Shown in pieces: positions 52,201 to 60,619 of a stretch of DNA of 64,000 nucleotides (positions within the stretch are counted from its first letter, which is position 1; each line of letters opens with the position of its first letter). This DNA comes from JABDBE01 sp963832245 (GTDB lineage Bacteria > Acidobacteriota > Terriglobia > Terriglobales > Acidobacteriaceae), in contig CAWHTG010000004.1 in NCBI GenBank assembly GCA_963832245.1, positions 1,736,001 through 1,800,000 on the forward strand. Reading direction: 5' to 3'. Made by a program: the position numbers and the translations under genes. The notes beneath the pieces are model-generated. The model was not told where the DNA came from, did no database searches, and saw nothing but the letters and a program-made list of their open reading frames with translations.

Positions 52201-52773
52201 CACCCAGTTCATGCCGTCGGAATTGTTCACCATGGGGAACACTTCCATGCCGGTACTCTCGGACTTCAGAAAGGGCATGACTTTGTCGTCTACCGGATGG
52301 ACGGTCGAACCTTGAATTACTTCGAAATACTTATTGGTCTGGTCATCGACGCCCTGCAGGTGGCCGTCGGCGGTCAAAACGTGAAGCCAGTCGGGATAAA
52401 GCAGGTCAACCTGGCGGGCATACTCACGGAGTGAGGAGAAGCTTGCGGCATCCCATGGAGCATAGAAAGCGGCCCGAATCCCTTCCTGAGAATTGAGCTC
52501 CGCCGGCGAAAGATTTGCGGTGGTTTTATGATTTCCGCGCAGTACAGCTTGCTTGCGCCGCCTTTCTCTTGCCTTCGCTTTTTCGTTTTCCTTGAGCGAG
52601 TGATAGGGTTTCTTCTGCGCTGGCCATATCAACGCCGGCAATTGCTCGCCTTGCAAGGCGTTATAGATGAAGAACGCAACCAGCAGCATGACGCAGATGC
52701 CAAGCACGTCAAACAGGCTTCGCAATCGCTTCCAGCGGGCTTGTCGAGGATCGTAGAAAACCGGTTGCGCCAT
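49273..52773 (-). CDS. GH18-like / polysaccharide deacetylase / GT2 trimodular protein
   Basis: 1166 residues in one gene. An N-terminal membrane helix (about 15-40) is followed by a GH18-like domain (about 95-440) with YRGLMVDFEEIEPEAQPGY, the DxxxDxE-type catalytic strand. A NodB deacetylase (about 500-700) follows: VAITFDDGPDPQWTPKIL, EIGNHTFTHPDIS, PPYSIDEEP. A GT2 synthase (about 780-1120) follows: VLIPAYNEERVIVRTVRAAL, IVIDDGSTDNT, GIDADT and QRFRW, with flanking membrane helices. Together these would make, deacetylate and cut a beta-linked (N-acetyl)hexosaminan at the envelope. Such fusions are known but uncommon at this length. Confidence 0.93.
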   Translation of the reverse strand: MAQPVFYDPRQARWKRLRSLFDVLGICVMLLVAFFIYNALQGEQLPALIWPAQKKPYHSLKENEKAKARERRRKQAVLRGNHKTTANLSPAELNSQEGIRAAFYAPWDAASFSSLREYARQVDLLYPDWLHVLTADGHLQGVDDQTNKYFEVIQGSTVHPVDDKVMPFLKSESTGMEVFPMVNNSDGMNWVDITSFLNSAGGRALFRQQVAAFLATDKYRGLMVDFEEIEPEAQPGYMALLQELAGDLHGKDMKLYVSVPPHNEDFDYPAVANRVDGVVLMNYDEHYPEGTPGPVASQDWFVANLKFASKAVPLDKLICAIGNYGYDWVHKPKHGKLPPDIHDTNVSVQEAWLGARDSEEDIDFDGDSSNPHFSYMDEQNRQHDIWFLDAVTALNQMRAAQRLGIQTFALWRLGAEDRSLWRVWDVPGEPGAPDKLKDVLPGQDVDMEGQGEILRIEDRPANGVRQITVDPASGIITDETMDTLPEPYRVARYGYNPTAVAITFDDGPDPQWTPKILDVLKRENATATFFLIGLEAKDFGSVTSRIYREGHEIGNHTFTHPDISNISRSYMKVELNLTEQLFASRLGIHTILFRPPYSIDEEPDTEDQVRPLEVVQDLGYISVGNKIDPNDWKPNRHAEQIAADVLAHIPPCAPTDRLCGSVILLHDGGGDRQQTVRALPLIIQGVRAKGDEIIPLHELVGKTRADVMPAIPTNERWAARLDWMGFALWDFSTHAIVWIFFLGDLLMTGRLLFVGAFAIFDRFRQQPLGSPAEVGSYKPAVAVLIPAYNEERVIVRTVRAALASDYPGLHVIVIDDGSTDNTLEVARRAFVNEEASGRVLILTKPNSGKAEALNFGLQHLHNEEIFVGIDADTVIARNAISRLVPHFLNPKVAAVAGNAKVGNRVNLWTRWQALEYITSQNFERRALNVLGAVSVVPGAIGAWRTSAVREAGGYHTDTVAEDADLTMALLRHGYRVQYEDLALAYTEAPINANGLMRQRFRWSFGILQSVWKHRAVFARKGALGWVALPNIVIFQILLPLVSPFIDLMFGVGAIWYFIQKYFHPDSTDPASFQRLVLFFSAFLIIDFITSAIAFALERRQPEAREDGWLLSQVWLQRFAYRQLFSVVLFKTVKRAIEGQRFAWDKLERTAKMSFRTTESHDSVKVP

Positions 52774-52832
52774 TGGGGAATTAGGTAGAGTCCATCCTAA
52801 GCTGTGCAGAAAATAGGGTCAAACCTTGAAGT

Positions 52833-52916
52833 GCAGCTTTTGGGCATTAGCTGTTGGCCTTTAGCTAGGGCGGGAAGGGGTGCGCTAAGGGCTAAAGGCT
52901 AACAGCTAAAAGCTGC
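52833..52916. repeat. Imperfect inverted repeat upstream of GT39-like gene
   Basis: Arm 52833-52865 and arm 52891-52916 pair as GCAGCTTTT, then (after a 7-nt insertion in the left arm) TAGCTGTTrGCCTTTAGC. It lies in the divergent gap between the trimodular gene and the GT39-like gene and resembles mosaic hairpin repeats seen in related genomes. Confidence 0.55.
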
Positions 52917-52928
52917 TATATTCCCTCC

Positions 52929-54341
52929 GTGCGCGAACTGCTGCGCCAGCATTTTCGATTTTTTCTGATCGCGACCCTCGCTGGGGTGACGCTGCGTCTT
53001 GTATTCATTTTCCGCTTTCCCGGAGTCACTACCGATTCGTTCGTCTATGGCGACATCGCCAAGAACTGGCTGCAGCACGGGATTTACGGCTTGAGCGGAG
53101 TGAATGATATCTCCCCGACCTACATTCGCCTGCCGGGATATCCGGCTTTCCTGGCGGTGGTTTTCGCAATGTTTGGCATGGAACATTACCGGGCAGCGCT
53201 CCTGCTGCAGATGTTCGTGGACATGGGCACTTGCTTCCTCATCGCCGATCTAGCGCGCCGTTTGATTTCTCCCCATGCCGCTAGATTTGCCTTTCTGTTG
53301 GCCGCGCTCTGTCCATTTCTGGCCAACTATGTCGCCAACGCACTCACCGAGACCTGGGAAGTATTTTTCACCGCGCTGGCCCTGGACTTCGCTATGGTTG
53401 GGCTCGAAACACTCCGGAATGAATCATCGAGCTCGTGGGCGGGATGCGGGTTGGCTGTCGGAGCAGCCACCCTGCTGCGGCCCGATGGCGCGCTTCTGCT
53501 GTTCGCGATCGAGGCGTATCTTTTCGTGCTCCTTGTGTGGCGCCGACGTAAAATGCCGGCATCAGTTCTTGCGCACCTGCTTCGCTCAGGCTTGATTGTG
53601 GCGACGGTTTCGCTGGCCACCCTAGTCCCTTGGACGGTGCGCAATCTGCATACCTTCCACGAGTTCCAGCCGCTCGCGCCGCGTTACGCCAACCAGGAAA
53701 ATACTTTCGTCCCGCTGGGATTCAATCGCTGGATGAGAACCTGGATTGTCGACTACACCTCCGTCGAAGATATTTATTGGGCTGTCCCCGGCAACACCGT
53801 AGACGCGGAAAAGCTTCCGTCGCGTGCCTTTGATTCGCCGGAACAACGGCAGCGGACGTTGCAAATATTGAACGACTACAACGACACACAACATGTGACC
53901 CCCGAACTCGATGCCAGATTTGCCACGCTGGCAGCCGAGCGGGTTCATCATTCTCTATTGCGTTACTACGTTGAACTTCCTTTGCTCCGTATTGCCGACA
54001 TGTGGCTGCGACCGCGAACGGAAACCTTGCCCTCGGACACGCGATGGTGGAACTTCGACGACGATCCGGAATGGCTGACGCTGACGATGTGCCTCGGCAT
54101 TATCAATCTTGCGTACCTGGCCGCCGCTTTGGCAGGGTTAATACGTGGACGATTCGGACCTCATCTCGGCCTGCTGCTCACTTTTGTGATTTTGCGTTCA
54201 GCCTTCCTGGGCACTCTGGAAAATCCAGAAACGCGGTACACGCTGGAGTGTTATCCGGTGATAATTATTCTGGCTTCTGCATTGTTCCAACGAAATTCGA
54301 CGCGCGATAATGCGCTGCCGGCAGCCTCAGCCAAGGGGTGA
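52929..54341 (+). CDS. GT39/ArnT-like membrane glycosyltransferase
   Basis: 470 residues with about ten membrane spans. The N-terminus after the first helix has RFPGVTTDSFVYGDIAKNWLQHGIYG and RLPGYPAFLAVV, the PMT/ArnT-type first periplasmic loop with its acidic (Asp) residue, followed by the segment of alternating hydrophobic spans. These enzymes move sugars from polyprenyl carriers to proteins or lipids. GTG 52929 is the only in-frame start near the first helix; no ribosome site is obvious. Convergent with the small gene at 54327. Confidence 0.85.
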   Translation: MRELLRQHFRFFLIATLAGVTLRLVFIFRFPGVTTDSFVYGDIAKNWLQHGIYGLSGVNDISPTYIRLPGYPAFLAVVFAMFGMEHYRAALLLQMFVDMGTCFLIADLARRLISPHAARFAFLLAALCPFLANYVANALTETWEVFFTALALDFAMVGLETLRNESSSSWAGCGLAVGAATLLRPDGALLLFAIEAYLFVLLVWRRRKMPASVLAHLLRSGLIVATVSLATLVPWTVRNLHTFHEFQPLAPRYANQENTFVPLGFNRWMRTWIVDYTSVEDIYWAVPGNTVDAEKLPSRAFDSPEQRQRTLQILNDYNDTQHVTPELDARFATLAAERVHHSLLRYYVELPLLRIADMWLRPRTETLPSDTRWWNFDDDPEWLTLTMCLGIINLAYLAAALAGLIRGRFGPHLGLLLTFVILRSAFLGTLENPETRYTLECYPVIIILASALFQRNSTRDNALPAASAKG

Positions 54342-54542
54342 ATCGGTCATGCGGAAGCGCGTGCGCACATGCTCAGAAAGCAGTTCGATGGCGCCGCGAT
54401 TATTCACCGGGTCAGCCTGGGCCAGATATCTCATAGCTTCGACCAACAACCGCTGGCCGTCGACATAGCGGGGATCAGCCGTCCGCTCGCGCCGCTTGCG
54501 GCCAATCTGGGGAGGGGTCGGGATGGTGAAAACCTTGGCCAT
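54327..54542 (-). CDS. Small protein of unknown function
   Basis: 71 residues from ATG 54542. TPPQIGRKRRERTADPRYVDGQRLLVEAMRYLAQADPVNNRGAIELLSEHVRTRFRMTDSP is helical and hydrophilic. Its stop overlaps the 3' end of the GT39-like gene on the other strand by 15 bp. No family recognised; a longer start at 54713 lacks support. Confidence 0.55.
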   Translation of the reverse strand: MAKVFTIPTPPQIGRKRRERTADPRYVDGQRLLVEAMRYLAQADPVNNRGAIELLSEHVRTRFRMTDSPLG

Positions 54543-54693
54543 AAAGTCAAACCAGAGTCTTATTGCCCTCTCCTTTCCTTCTCTAGGAGATCGCTTTCTC
54601 GCAGTATAACGTCCCGCACGCCGTTTTTCAGCCTTTATCTTTCCACAGGAATGAATCAACTTGGCAACGTCACCCCCGGGCGTTAGCTTGGGA

Positions 54694-55413
54694 CTATCCC
54701 TTGGGCGATACAACCTTGGTTTTGTTGGTTGTCTTCAGCTTAAAAACAGATTCTGGAATCTTTTGATTCAATTGGATATCGGAGTAATTGGCAAGCCGGT
54801 AATCGCCCGAAGGTTCAAACAGTTGCTGCTGGACTGACACTCCACGTGAGATATCAATCCACAACCAGATGTGGTCGAAAGTACCGCGACCTTTGGTGGA
54901 CTTCGGTATTAGTTCCAACTTCGCCGTATCCACGCCGCCCACCTTTTCAGGCCCGACGTATTTCACATCAAAAGATTTGAGCATGTCTTGCCCGCTGCCC
55001 CCGAAACCCAGCACCAGGAAGCTTTCAAATGCGGCGCGGTCCTTTCCGGTATTAAACCTCGTGACTTCATCAATTTTTGGCCGGTATACTTCGACTTTAC
55101 TGTCCGTGAAGAGCACATACTTTGGGGGCTCGGGCTGGGTGATGTCGGCAGCCATTTGCACCTCATTCCCGACACGGCGAAAATATACCGTTCCTTTTTG
55201 CAGGTCGTGCTCGTCGACTACTTTCTGATATTGGTCCCAGACAAAAGCGGCTTGTGTAGTGTGAAAGTTGGCGGCGGTCTGGTCCATTTTGGCGAGAACT
55301 CGTTGCAATTCATCCGAGTCGGGCTGTTGGGCCGACGCGATCACCAGAGAAATAATGAACGCAACCCCCCAACTTATTTGGCGGCACCATCCCAACATTA
55401 GCAAAGGGTCCAT
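54694..55413 (-). CDS. LolA-like outer-membrane lipoprotein carrier
   Basis: 239 residues. Leader about 1-29 (ISWGVAFIISLVIASAQ). LolA-type features: LQRVLAKMDQTAANFHTTQAAFVWDQYQKVV near the start, YVLFTDSKVEVYRPKIDEVTRFN, FESFLVLGFGG, and the C-terminal SDIQLNQKIPESVFKLK. It would shuttle lipoproteins or serve as a LolA-like protein for glycolipid or other export. GGAAGG precedes ATG 55413. It is 27 nt downstream of a small membrane gene on the same strand. Confidence 0.85.
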   Translation of the reverse strand: MDPLLMLGWCRQISWGVAFIISLVIASAQQPDSDELQRVLAKMDQTAANFHTTQAAFVWDQYQKVVDEHDLQKGTVYFRRVGNEVQMAADITQPEPPKYVLFTDSKVEVYRPKIDEVTRFNTGKDRAAFESFLVLGFGGSGQDMLKSFDVKYVGPEKVGGVDTAKLELIPKSTKGRGTFDHIWLWIDISRGVSVQQQLFEPSGDYRLANYSDIQLNQKIPESVFKLKTTNKTKVVSPKG

Positions 55414-55440
55414 TCCTTCCCTGCTCCGAAGTTCATGCCG

Positions 55441-55836
55441 CTACTCTCGTGCCACCCAGACTTTGTAGCTGAGGACGCGTCCCGCTCCATCGCGGACAGG
55501 TTCAACCTTGGTGATATTTACTGCACCGGAGATGGGCTCGATGATTTGCAGCAGCTCGACCCGAATCGCGCCGTCGTTTTTGCCCGCAACCGCCGCGGCT
55601 TCAATCTGGTAAATCAGTCCGCCCTGGCCGTCCGGCAGGACCGCGACCCCAGTACGATGCGGATTATGCTCGACCGGTTTGTCCTTGAAATTGATCAGCT
55701 TCGGTGAAAGAAAAACAAAAAGCAAAATCAACGTGACGATCACATCGTACTGGATGGTGCCGCGCTCATATGACCAGAAGATGTAATCGCGGATTGTGCG
55801 CCAGATCCCACTCATGGGAACGGTGGGTGCGGCCAT
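55441..55836 (-). CDS. Small membrane-anchored protein, unknown
   Basis: 131 residues from ATG 55836. One membrane helix (YDVIVTLILLFVFLSPKLI, about 31-49), then a mature part with GVAVLPDGQGGLIYQIEAAAVAGKN and VARE at the end. It lies directly upstream of the LolA-like gene on the same strand, suggesting an envelope role. No family recognised. Confidence 0.6.
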   Translation of the reverse strand: MAAPTVPMSGIWRTIRDYIFWSYERGTIQYDVIVTLILLFVFLSPKLINFKDKPVEHNPHRTGVAVLPDGQGGLIYQIEAAAVAGKNDGAIRVELLQIIEPISGAVNITKVEPVRDGAGRVLSYKVWVARE

Positions 55837-55954
55837 CGGCGTCGCATTGGTTTTTGCCCCGTCCAAGTGTATTTTCTACTCCCCGTCTTTGCAACGCGTA
55901 ATCGTAGCGCCGGCATCCCTTCGGCTTCGCTCAGGGCAAAGCTTGCCGGCTGTC

Positions 55955-55996
55955 GCGAGGGCATTCTGCCCTCGCAGGTGGAGGCGAGACGCCTCC
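55955..55996. repeat. Tandem hairpin repeat block
   Basis: GCGAGGGCA-TTC-TGCCCTCGC (55955-55975) and GGAGGC-GAGAC-GCCTCC (55980-55996). Together with the neighbouring GC hairpin at about 56006-56020 this is a typical mosaic intergenic repeat block of the window's host. Confidence 0.55.
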
Positions 55997-56020
55997 ATGA
56001 CAACCGCCGGGACGGCGGCG

Positions 56021-57313
56021 CTACATTTGTCGCGGCGTAACCCGATCGACTCCCATATACCCGCGTAGCGCCTCTGGAATCAGCACGCTGCCATCCGCCT
56101 GCTGGTAATTTTCGACAATCGCCACCCACGTGCGTCCCACCGCCAGCCCGCTACCATTCAGCGTGTGTACGAATCCCGGCTTGCCCTTGCCCTCAGGCCG
56201 ATAGCGGATGTTCGCCCGCCGCGCCTGAAACGACTCGAAATTCGAGCACGACGAAATCTCGCGAAACAACTGCTGCCCCGGCAGCCAGACTTCAATGTCA
56301 TAGGTTTTGGCCGCGGAGAAACCTATGTCTCCGGTGGATAGCGCCACCACACGATAATGCAATCCCAACTTCTGCAGCACCTCCTCGGCGTCGTGGGTGA
56401 GCTTCTCCAACTGCTCGTAAGAATCTTCCGGCCGTGTGAACTTTACCATTTCGACCTTCTGAAACTGATGCTGCCGGATAATTCCGCGCACATCCTTCCC
56501 ATAGGACCCGGCCTCGCTCCGGAAACAAGGCGTATACGCGGTAAGCGACACGGGCAGACGCGCGGCGTCCAGTACTTCGTCGCGATAAAGATTCGTCACT
56601 GGAACTTCCGCCGTCGGAATCAGCCATAGATCTTTGTCTCCGTGCGGAACCTTGAAAAGATCGGCCGCGAACTTCGGCAAATTCCCAGTCCCGTACAGCG
56701 ACTCAGAGTTCACCATATACGGCGGCAACACCTCGGTATAGCCATGCTCGCGGATATGCAGGTCGAGCATGAAGTTGGCGAGCGCCCGCTCCAGACGTGC
56801 TCCCAGGTCCCAGTAAACGGCAAAGCGCGCCCCGGAAATCTTGGCGGCCCGTTCCAGATCGAGCACGCCCAGTTGTTCCCCGATTTCCCAGTGCGGCTTG
56901 GGAGCAAAGTCAAACTTCGGCGGCGCGCCCCAGCGGCGGACTTCCATATTGTCGTCCGCGCTCTTGCCGACGGGAACGCTTGCGTGCGGGATATTAGGGA
57001 TGCCCACCAGAATCTGCCGCAGGCGGGTCTCGTATTCCTCGGCGGCCTTTCCCAGTTCCTCAACCTGTTCGCGCAGATTCTTGGTTTCGGCGATGAGCGC
57101 GGTCGCATCCTGCCCGCTCTTCTTCAATTTTGCGATCTCTTCGGTGATGCGATTGCGCTGCGCCTGCATGGTTTCCGCGCTGGTGATGGCCTGTCGCCGC
57201 TGCGCATCCACCTGGGCAAAGTTCTTTAGAACTTCGGACGGCTTCATGCCGCGCTGGCGCAGTTTTTCCTCGACCAACTCCAGGTTGTGCCGCACAAAAT
57301 TCAGATCAAGCAT
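56021..57313 (-). CDS. serS: Seryl-tRNA synthetase
   Basis: 430 residues. Charges tRNA-Ser with serine. N-terminal coiled-coil arm (about 25-110, EKLRQRGMKPSEVLKNFAQ onward) and class II core: motif 2 FRSEAGSYGKDVRGIIRQHQF, motif 3 in NGSGLAVGRTWVAIVENYQ. Full length. ATG 57313 lies just upstream of a hairpin repeat. Divergent from pyrD, which starts 146 bp away on the other strand. Confidence 0.97.
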   Translation of the reverse strand: MLDLNFVRHNLELVEEKLRQRGMKPSEVLKNFAQVDAQRRQAITSAETMQAQRNRITEEIAKLKKSGQDATALIAETKNLREQVEELGKAAEEYETRLRQILVGIPNIPHASVPVGKSADDNMEVRRWGAPPKFDFAPKPHWEIGEQLGVLDLERAAKISGARFAVYWDLGARLERALANFMLDLHIREHGYTEVLPPYMVNSESLYGTGNLPKFAADLFKVPHGDKDLWLIPTAEVPVTNLYRDEVLDAARLPVSLTAYTPCFRSEAGSYGKDVRGIIRQHQFQKVEMVKFTRPEDSYEQLEKLTHDAEEVLQKLGLHYRVVALSTGDIGFSAAKTYDIEVWLPGQQLFREISSCSNFESFQARRANIRYRPEGKGKPGFVHTLNGSGLAVGRTWVAIVENYQQADGSVLIPEALRGYMGVDRVTPRQM

Positions 57314-57359
57314 GAGAATGAACTACTGTAACGGAAAAGTAGGAGGCAATGCACGCACC

Positions 57360-57387
57360 GTAGAGACGTCATTAATTACGTCTCTAC
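57360..57387. repeat. Hairpin repeat between serS and pyrD
   Basis: GTAGAGACGT-CATTAATT-ACGTCTCTAC, 10-bp perfect stem with an ATTAAT-containing loop. It resembles dispersed repeats with a TAGAGACG arm common in related genomes. It sits in the divergent promoter region. Confidence 0.6.
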
Positions 57388-57458
57388 AGCGCTGCAGGTT
57401 GCGGCGCCTCAAGAACGGCTTTGGTGTCCTCATCGTCACGCTGTACACTACAATCGCG

Positions 57459-58403
57459 ATGACCGCCTCCCCCGCCGCCAGACGCACTCCGGACCTCACC
57501 GTCAACCTCGCCGGCCTCGAACTCAAGAATCCCGTGATTGCTGCCAGCGGCACGTTCGGCTACGGCATCGAGTTCGAAGACGTAGTCCATCTCGACAAGA
57601 TCGGCGGCTTCGTGGTGAAGGGTCTGTCGAAGGAGCCCATGGCGGGGAATCCGCCGCCGCGACTTTACGAAACCGCAGCCGGCATGCTCAACGCCATCGG
57701 CCTGCAGAACATCGGCGCCCGCGCCTTCGTCGACGAAAAACTCCCAAAGCTCCGCGAGCTAAAAAATATCGTGGTCATCGCCAATGTCTTCGGCTACACC
57801 CGCGAGGATTACGAGCTCACGATCGAAATCCTGAACGAAGGCGAGGGCATCGCCGCCTACGAGTTGAACGTCTCCTGCCCCAACACCGCGGCCGGAGGAA
57901 TGCAGTTCGGCAGCGACCCCCGTTCGCTCGACGAAGTAGTAGCCACCGCCCGGCATTACACTAAGCGGCCGCTGATCGTGAAGCTCTCTCCCAACGTAAC
58001 CAGCATCGCGCAAATGGCGTATGTAGCCCAGGAAGCCGGCGCCGACGCGGTCTCGCTCGTCAACACTTTTGTAGCCATGGCCATCGACGCCGAAACCCGC
58101 AAGCCGCGCATCGCCAACGTCACCGCCGGCCTCTCCGGCCCAGCCATCAAGCCGATCGCGCTGCGCATGGTCTACGACGCCGCCAAAGCAGTAAAGATTC
58201 CAGTCATCGGCATGGGCGGCATCTCAACCGCCGCCGATATCATCGAGTTCATGCTGGCCGGCGCCACCGCCGTGCAGATCGGGACCGCCAGCTACTGGGA
58301 TCCCTGCGCCACCGAAAAGATCGTGGACGAACTTCAGGATTGGTGCGTAGAACACCGGATCGAGCAGCTAGCAAGCCTGACCGGCGGGCTCATCCTGGAA
58401 TAG
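57459..58403 (+). CDS. pyrD: Dihydroorotate dehydrogenase, class 1B catalytic subunit
   Basis: 314 residues from ATG 57459. Oxidises dihydroorotate to orotate in pyrimidine synthesis. Class 1 signatures: AASGTFGYGIEFE at the start, NAIGLQNIGARAFVDEKL, LNVSCPNTAAGGMQFGSDP with the catalytic Cys in SCPN, and C-terminal GMGGISTAADIIEFMLAGATAVQIGTASYWDP. A Cys in the loop (rather than Ser) and no membrane helix separate it from class 2. The larger open frame from 56841 is only the antisense of serS. Confidence 0.95.
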   Translation: MTASPAARRTPDLTVNLAGLELKNPVIAASGTFGYGIEFEDVVHLDKIGGFVVKGLSKEPMAGNPPPRLYETAAGMLNAIGLQNIGARAFVDEKLPKLRELKNIVVIANVFGYTREDYELTIEILNEGEGIAAYELNVSCPNTAAGGMQFGSDPRSLDEVVATARHYTKRPLIVKLSPNVTSIAQMAYVAQEAGADAVSLVNTFVAMAIDAETRKPRIANVTAGLSGPAIKPIALRMVYDAAKAVKIPVIGMGGISTAADIIEFMLAGATAVQIGTASYWDPCATEKIVDELQDWCVEHRIEQLASLTGGLILE

Positions 58404-58758
58404 CCGCGTCGGTGGCCCCCCCGATGCACATATTGTGGTGCAGAATTTATCTGAAAAACGACTTGAATATGACGGATGAATAACACTGCTTTCGCGCGGG
58501 AAGCCGCCCCCCCGCCAGTGCTCGCCGCAGGCTTTCGTTTCATTTCTTCAATCCCGCGTCCCGCATTAAGAAGTGCCCACTACCGGATCGGCGGGATTGC
58601 AGCTCAGCCGGATTGAGAGTAGGCTCAGTTTGCCTCAAAGAGCGGTTCCCGCCAATTGGGCCGACGGCCAGTCGCCCTCTGAGGTAAGAGACCGAATCAG
58701 AGGAATGTAACTGGCCCGCTGTGGTTTCCCACCTAACCAGTAAATCAAGGAGAGAATT

Positions 58759-60222
58759 ATGCCTCGCACGATCACACCGCTTGGACACAATTTGACACTC
58801 GTTGTTCTCCTGCTGCTGGCGAATTGCTTGGCTAGCGCCCAGAACTCAGAAACAAAATTTGCCCCCTTCGGCAACCTTGATTGCAATGGCTTCAGCAAAA
58901 TTCAAAAGCCGCTCAGACCTGTCGACGTTTGTACCGATCCTCGCGGCATCTATGGCGGCCGCTTTTACGATAATGGCCACTACATTGGGCATGACGAACC
59001 CAGCATGGGTTTCAATTCGTCGGCCCGCAAGTCGGGCAATGACATGCAGTGGACAATCGTACTGCCGCGCGAACGATCGCTTCCAGCTACCCAGACCTTC
59101 GAAAACTACATTGCGTTCTGGTTCGGCCTGGCGCTCTGCGATCCCGGTTCCTATCCGCAAGGCAAGTGCATCCCGGATAGTGATGCCAACAATCCCGCGC
59201 TAGCTGGTTCTGCGTTCCTCGAAATGCAGTTCTATCCCCCGGGATTCCCACCTTTCATTACGCAAATCAGCTGCGATAAGAAACACTGGTGTGCGTCGCT
59301 GCACATCAATAGCCTGGAATGCACCACGAGCGGCTACTGCAATCCCAATTGCACGGAACCCACGAACTTTGCGTTCATCCAGAAGAACGGGGTTCCGACG
59401 GGCCCTCCCGGTCCAGCCGACGCCAACAACCAAACATTTACCCCGAACAGCGAGACCTTGTTGATGAATCAAGGCGACCGGCTGCTGATCACCATCAAAG
59501 ATACGGGACAGGGACTCATGACGCGCATCGACGATCTGGACACAGGAGAATCTGGGTTCATGGTTGCCAGCGCGAAGAACGGCTTTCAGAGCCTCAATCC
59601 CACCACCTGTGCTCCCAAGAACTTTAGTTTCCGTCCCGAGTTCGCCACTGCCAGGTACGGTAACTTTGTGCCTTGGGCGGCGCTGCAGGCGAACGTGAAC
59701 CTGGACGTGGAGATCGGGCACTTTGAACCGAACGACAAAGATGGGGAACCGCCTTGTTTCCCGGGCCCCACTGTACCTGGGTGCATTGGCGCTGACCTCG
59801 ATTTCGACGGCACCTCTTACCTGCCCGATTGGCCCGACGGAAGTACCAACAATGCTCGATCATTCGCGCTCGGATCAGTGGTAGGTGGGGGTATCGGCCC
59901 GGTGAGCCCGTCTCTTTCGGGTAAGTACGAGAACCCATACCCTCAGGTTCAGTTTGAGACCGACGTCGCCGCCTCGGAGTCGACATGCATGTCGAATGGC
60001 GTGGGCTGCGTCGTACCGCCGACTGGGGCAGCGTTTTATCCGTTCTATTCACTGCATCCCCGTGGAGACGAACGCGATGACCGATGCGCATTTGTCTTCG
60101 GCAACATGACGACGCCTCCGTTCAACGACTTTGGCGGCGATCATCAGTACGGTGCGCCGAATCTGCCTTGGTTTTTTGGAACCCTGAGTAGCGGCGTTGT
60201 CGATAACCCGTGCAATCCGTGA
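58759..60222 (+). CDS. Large secreted Cys-rich protein of unknown function
   Basis: 487 residues. Signal peptide 1-29 (LLLANCLASAQ). The mature part is beta-rich with about 14 Cys, including CDKKHWCASLHINSLECTTSGYCNPNC (about 173-200), then MVASAKNGFQSLNP. The pattern suggests disulfide-bonded extracellular protein, perhaps a lectin or glycan-binding fold. AAGGAG precedes ATG 58759. No family recognised. Confidence 0.7.
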   Translation: MPRTITPLGHNLTLVVLLLLANCLASAQNSETKFAPFGNLDCNGFSKIQKPLRPVDVCTDPRGIYGGRFYDNGHYIGHDEPSMGFNSSARKSGNDMQWTIVLPRERSLPATQTFENYIAFWFGLALCDPGSYPQGKCIPDSDANNPALAGSAFLEMQFYPPGFPPFITQISCDKKHWCASLHINSLECTTSGYCNPNCTEPTNFAFIQKNGVPTGPPGPADANNQTFTPNSETLLMNQGDRLLITIKDTGQGLMTRIDDLDTGESGFMVASAKNGFQSLNPTTCAPKNFSFRPEFATARYGNFVPWAALQANVNLDVEIGHFEPNDKDGEPPCFPGPTVPGCIGADLDFDGTSYLPDWPDGSTNNARSFALGSVVGGGIGPVSPSLSGKYENPYPQVQFETDVAASESTCMSNGVGCVVPPTGAAFYPFYSLHPRGDERDDRCAFVFGNMTTPPFNDFGGDHQYGAPNLPWFFGTLSSGVVDNPCNP

Positions 60223-60619
60223 TCGAAATACGGGAAAGATTATTCGGGACAGATGGGATGTTGCGACTAGTTGTTAGCAGAGAATATCCCGTCTGTCCCC
60301 CGTGTCGCCGCGCTCCACCGCGGATTTTGTTTTCAGATCCCCGCGATAGTCGAAGTCCATATCGCCGAGAAATGTATCGATATTATTGATGCTTTCGAGG
60401 ATATCCCGCGGGTGTTGTTCGACGTGTCTAAAAGGCAAGAACCACCTCCCGCAAAGCTTGTTTACGGACAGGCTCCTTCATCCATTCTTCTGCAGACAGA
60501 TCGACGTTCGCACCTGGCAAATCTGTCACACGGCTTTGCAGTGTTCCAATCGTGACTAGCGTCAACCGTCTCGATTTATCGAAATCCGCATACCGCGACG
60601 AGGCAAAATCACACTCGGC
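60223..60619. other. Intergenic, 400 bp, nothing supported
   Basis: An open frame of 94 codons (60271-60555) has no ribosome site or recognisable motif. Confidence 0.4.

Noticed and set aside
56841..57458. N-terminal extension of pyrD to 56841
   Set aside because: It is antisense to serS; the enzyme begins at ATG 57459 by family length.
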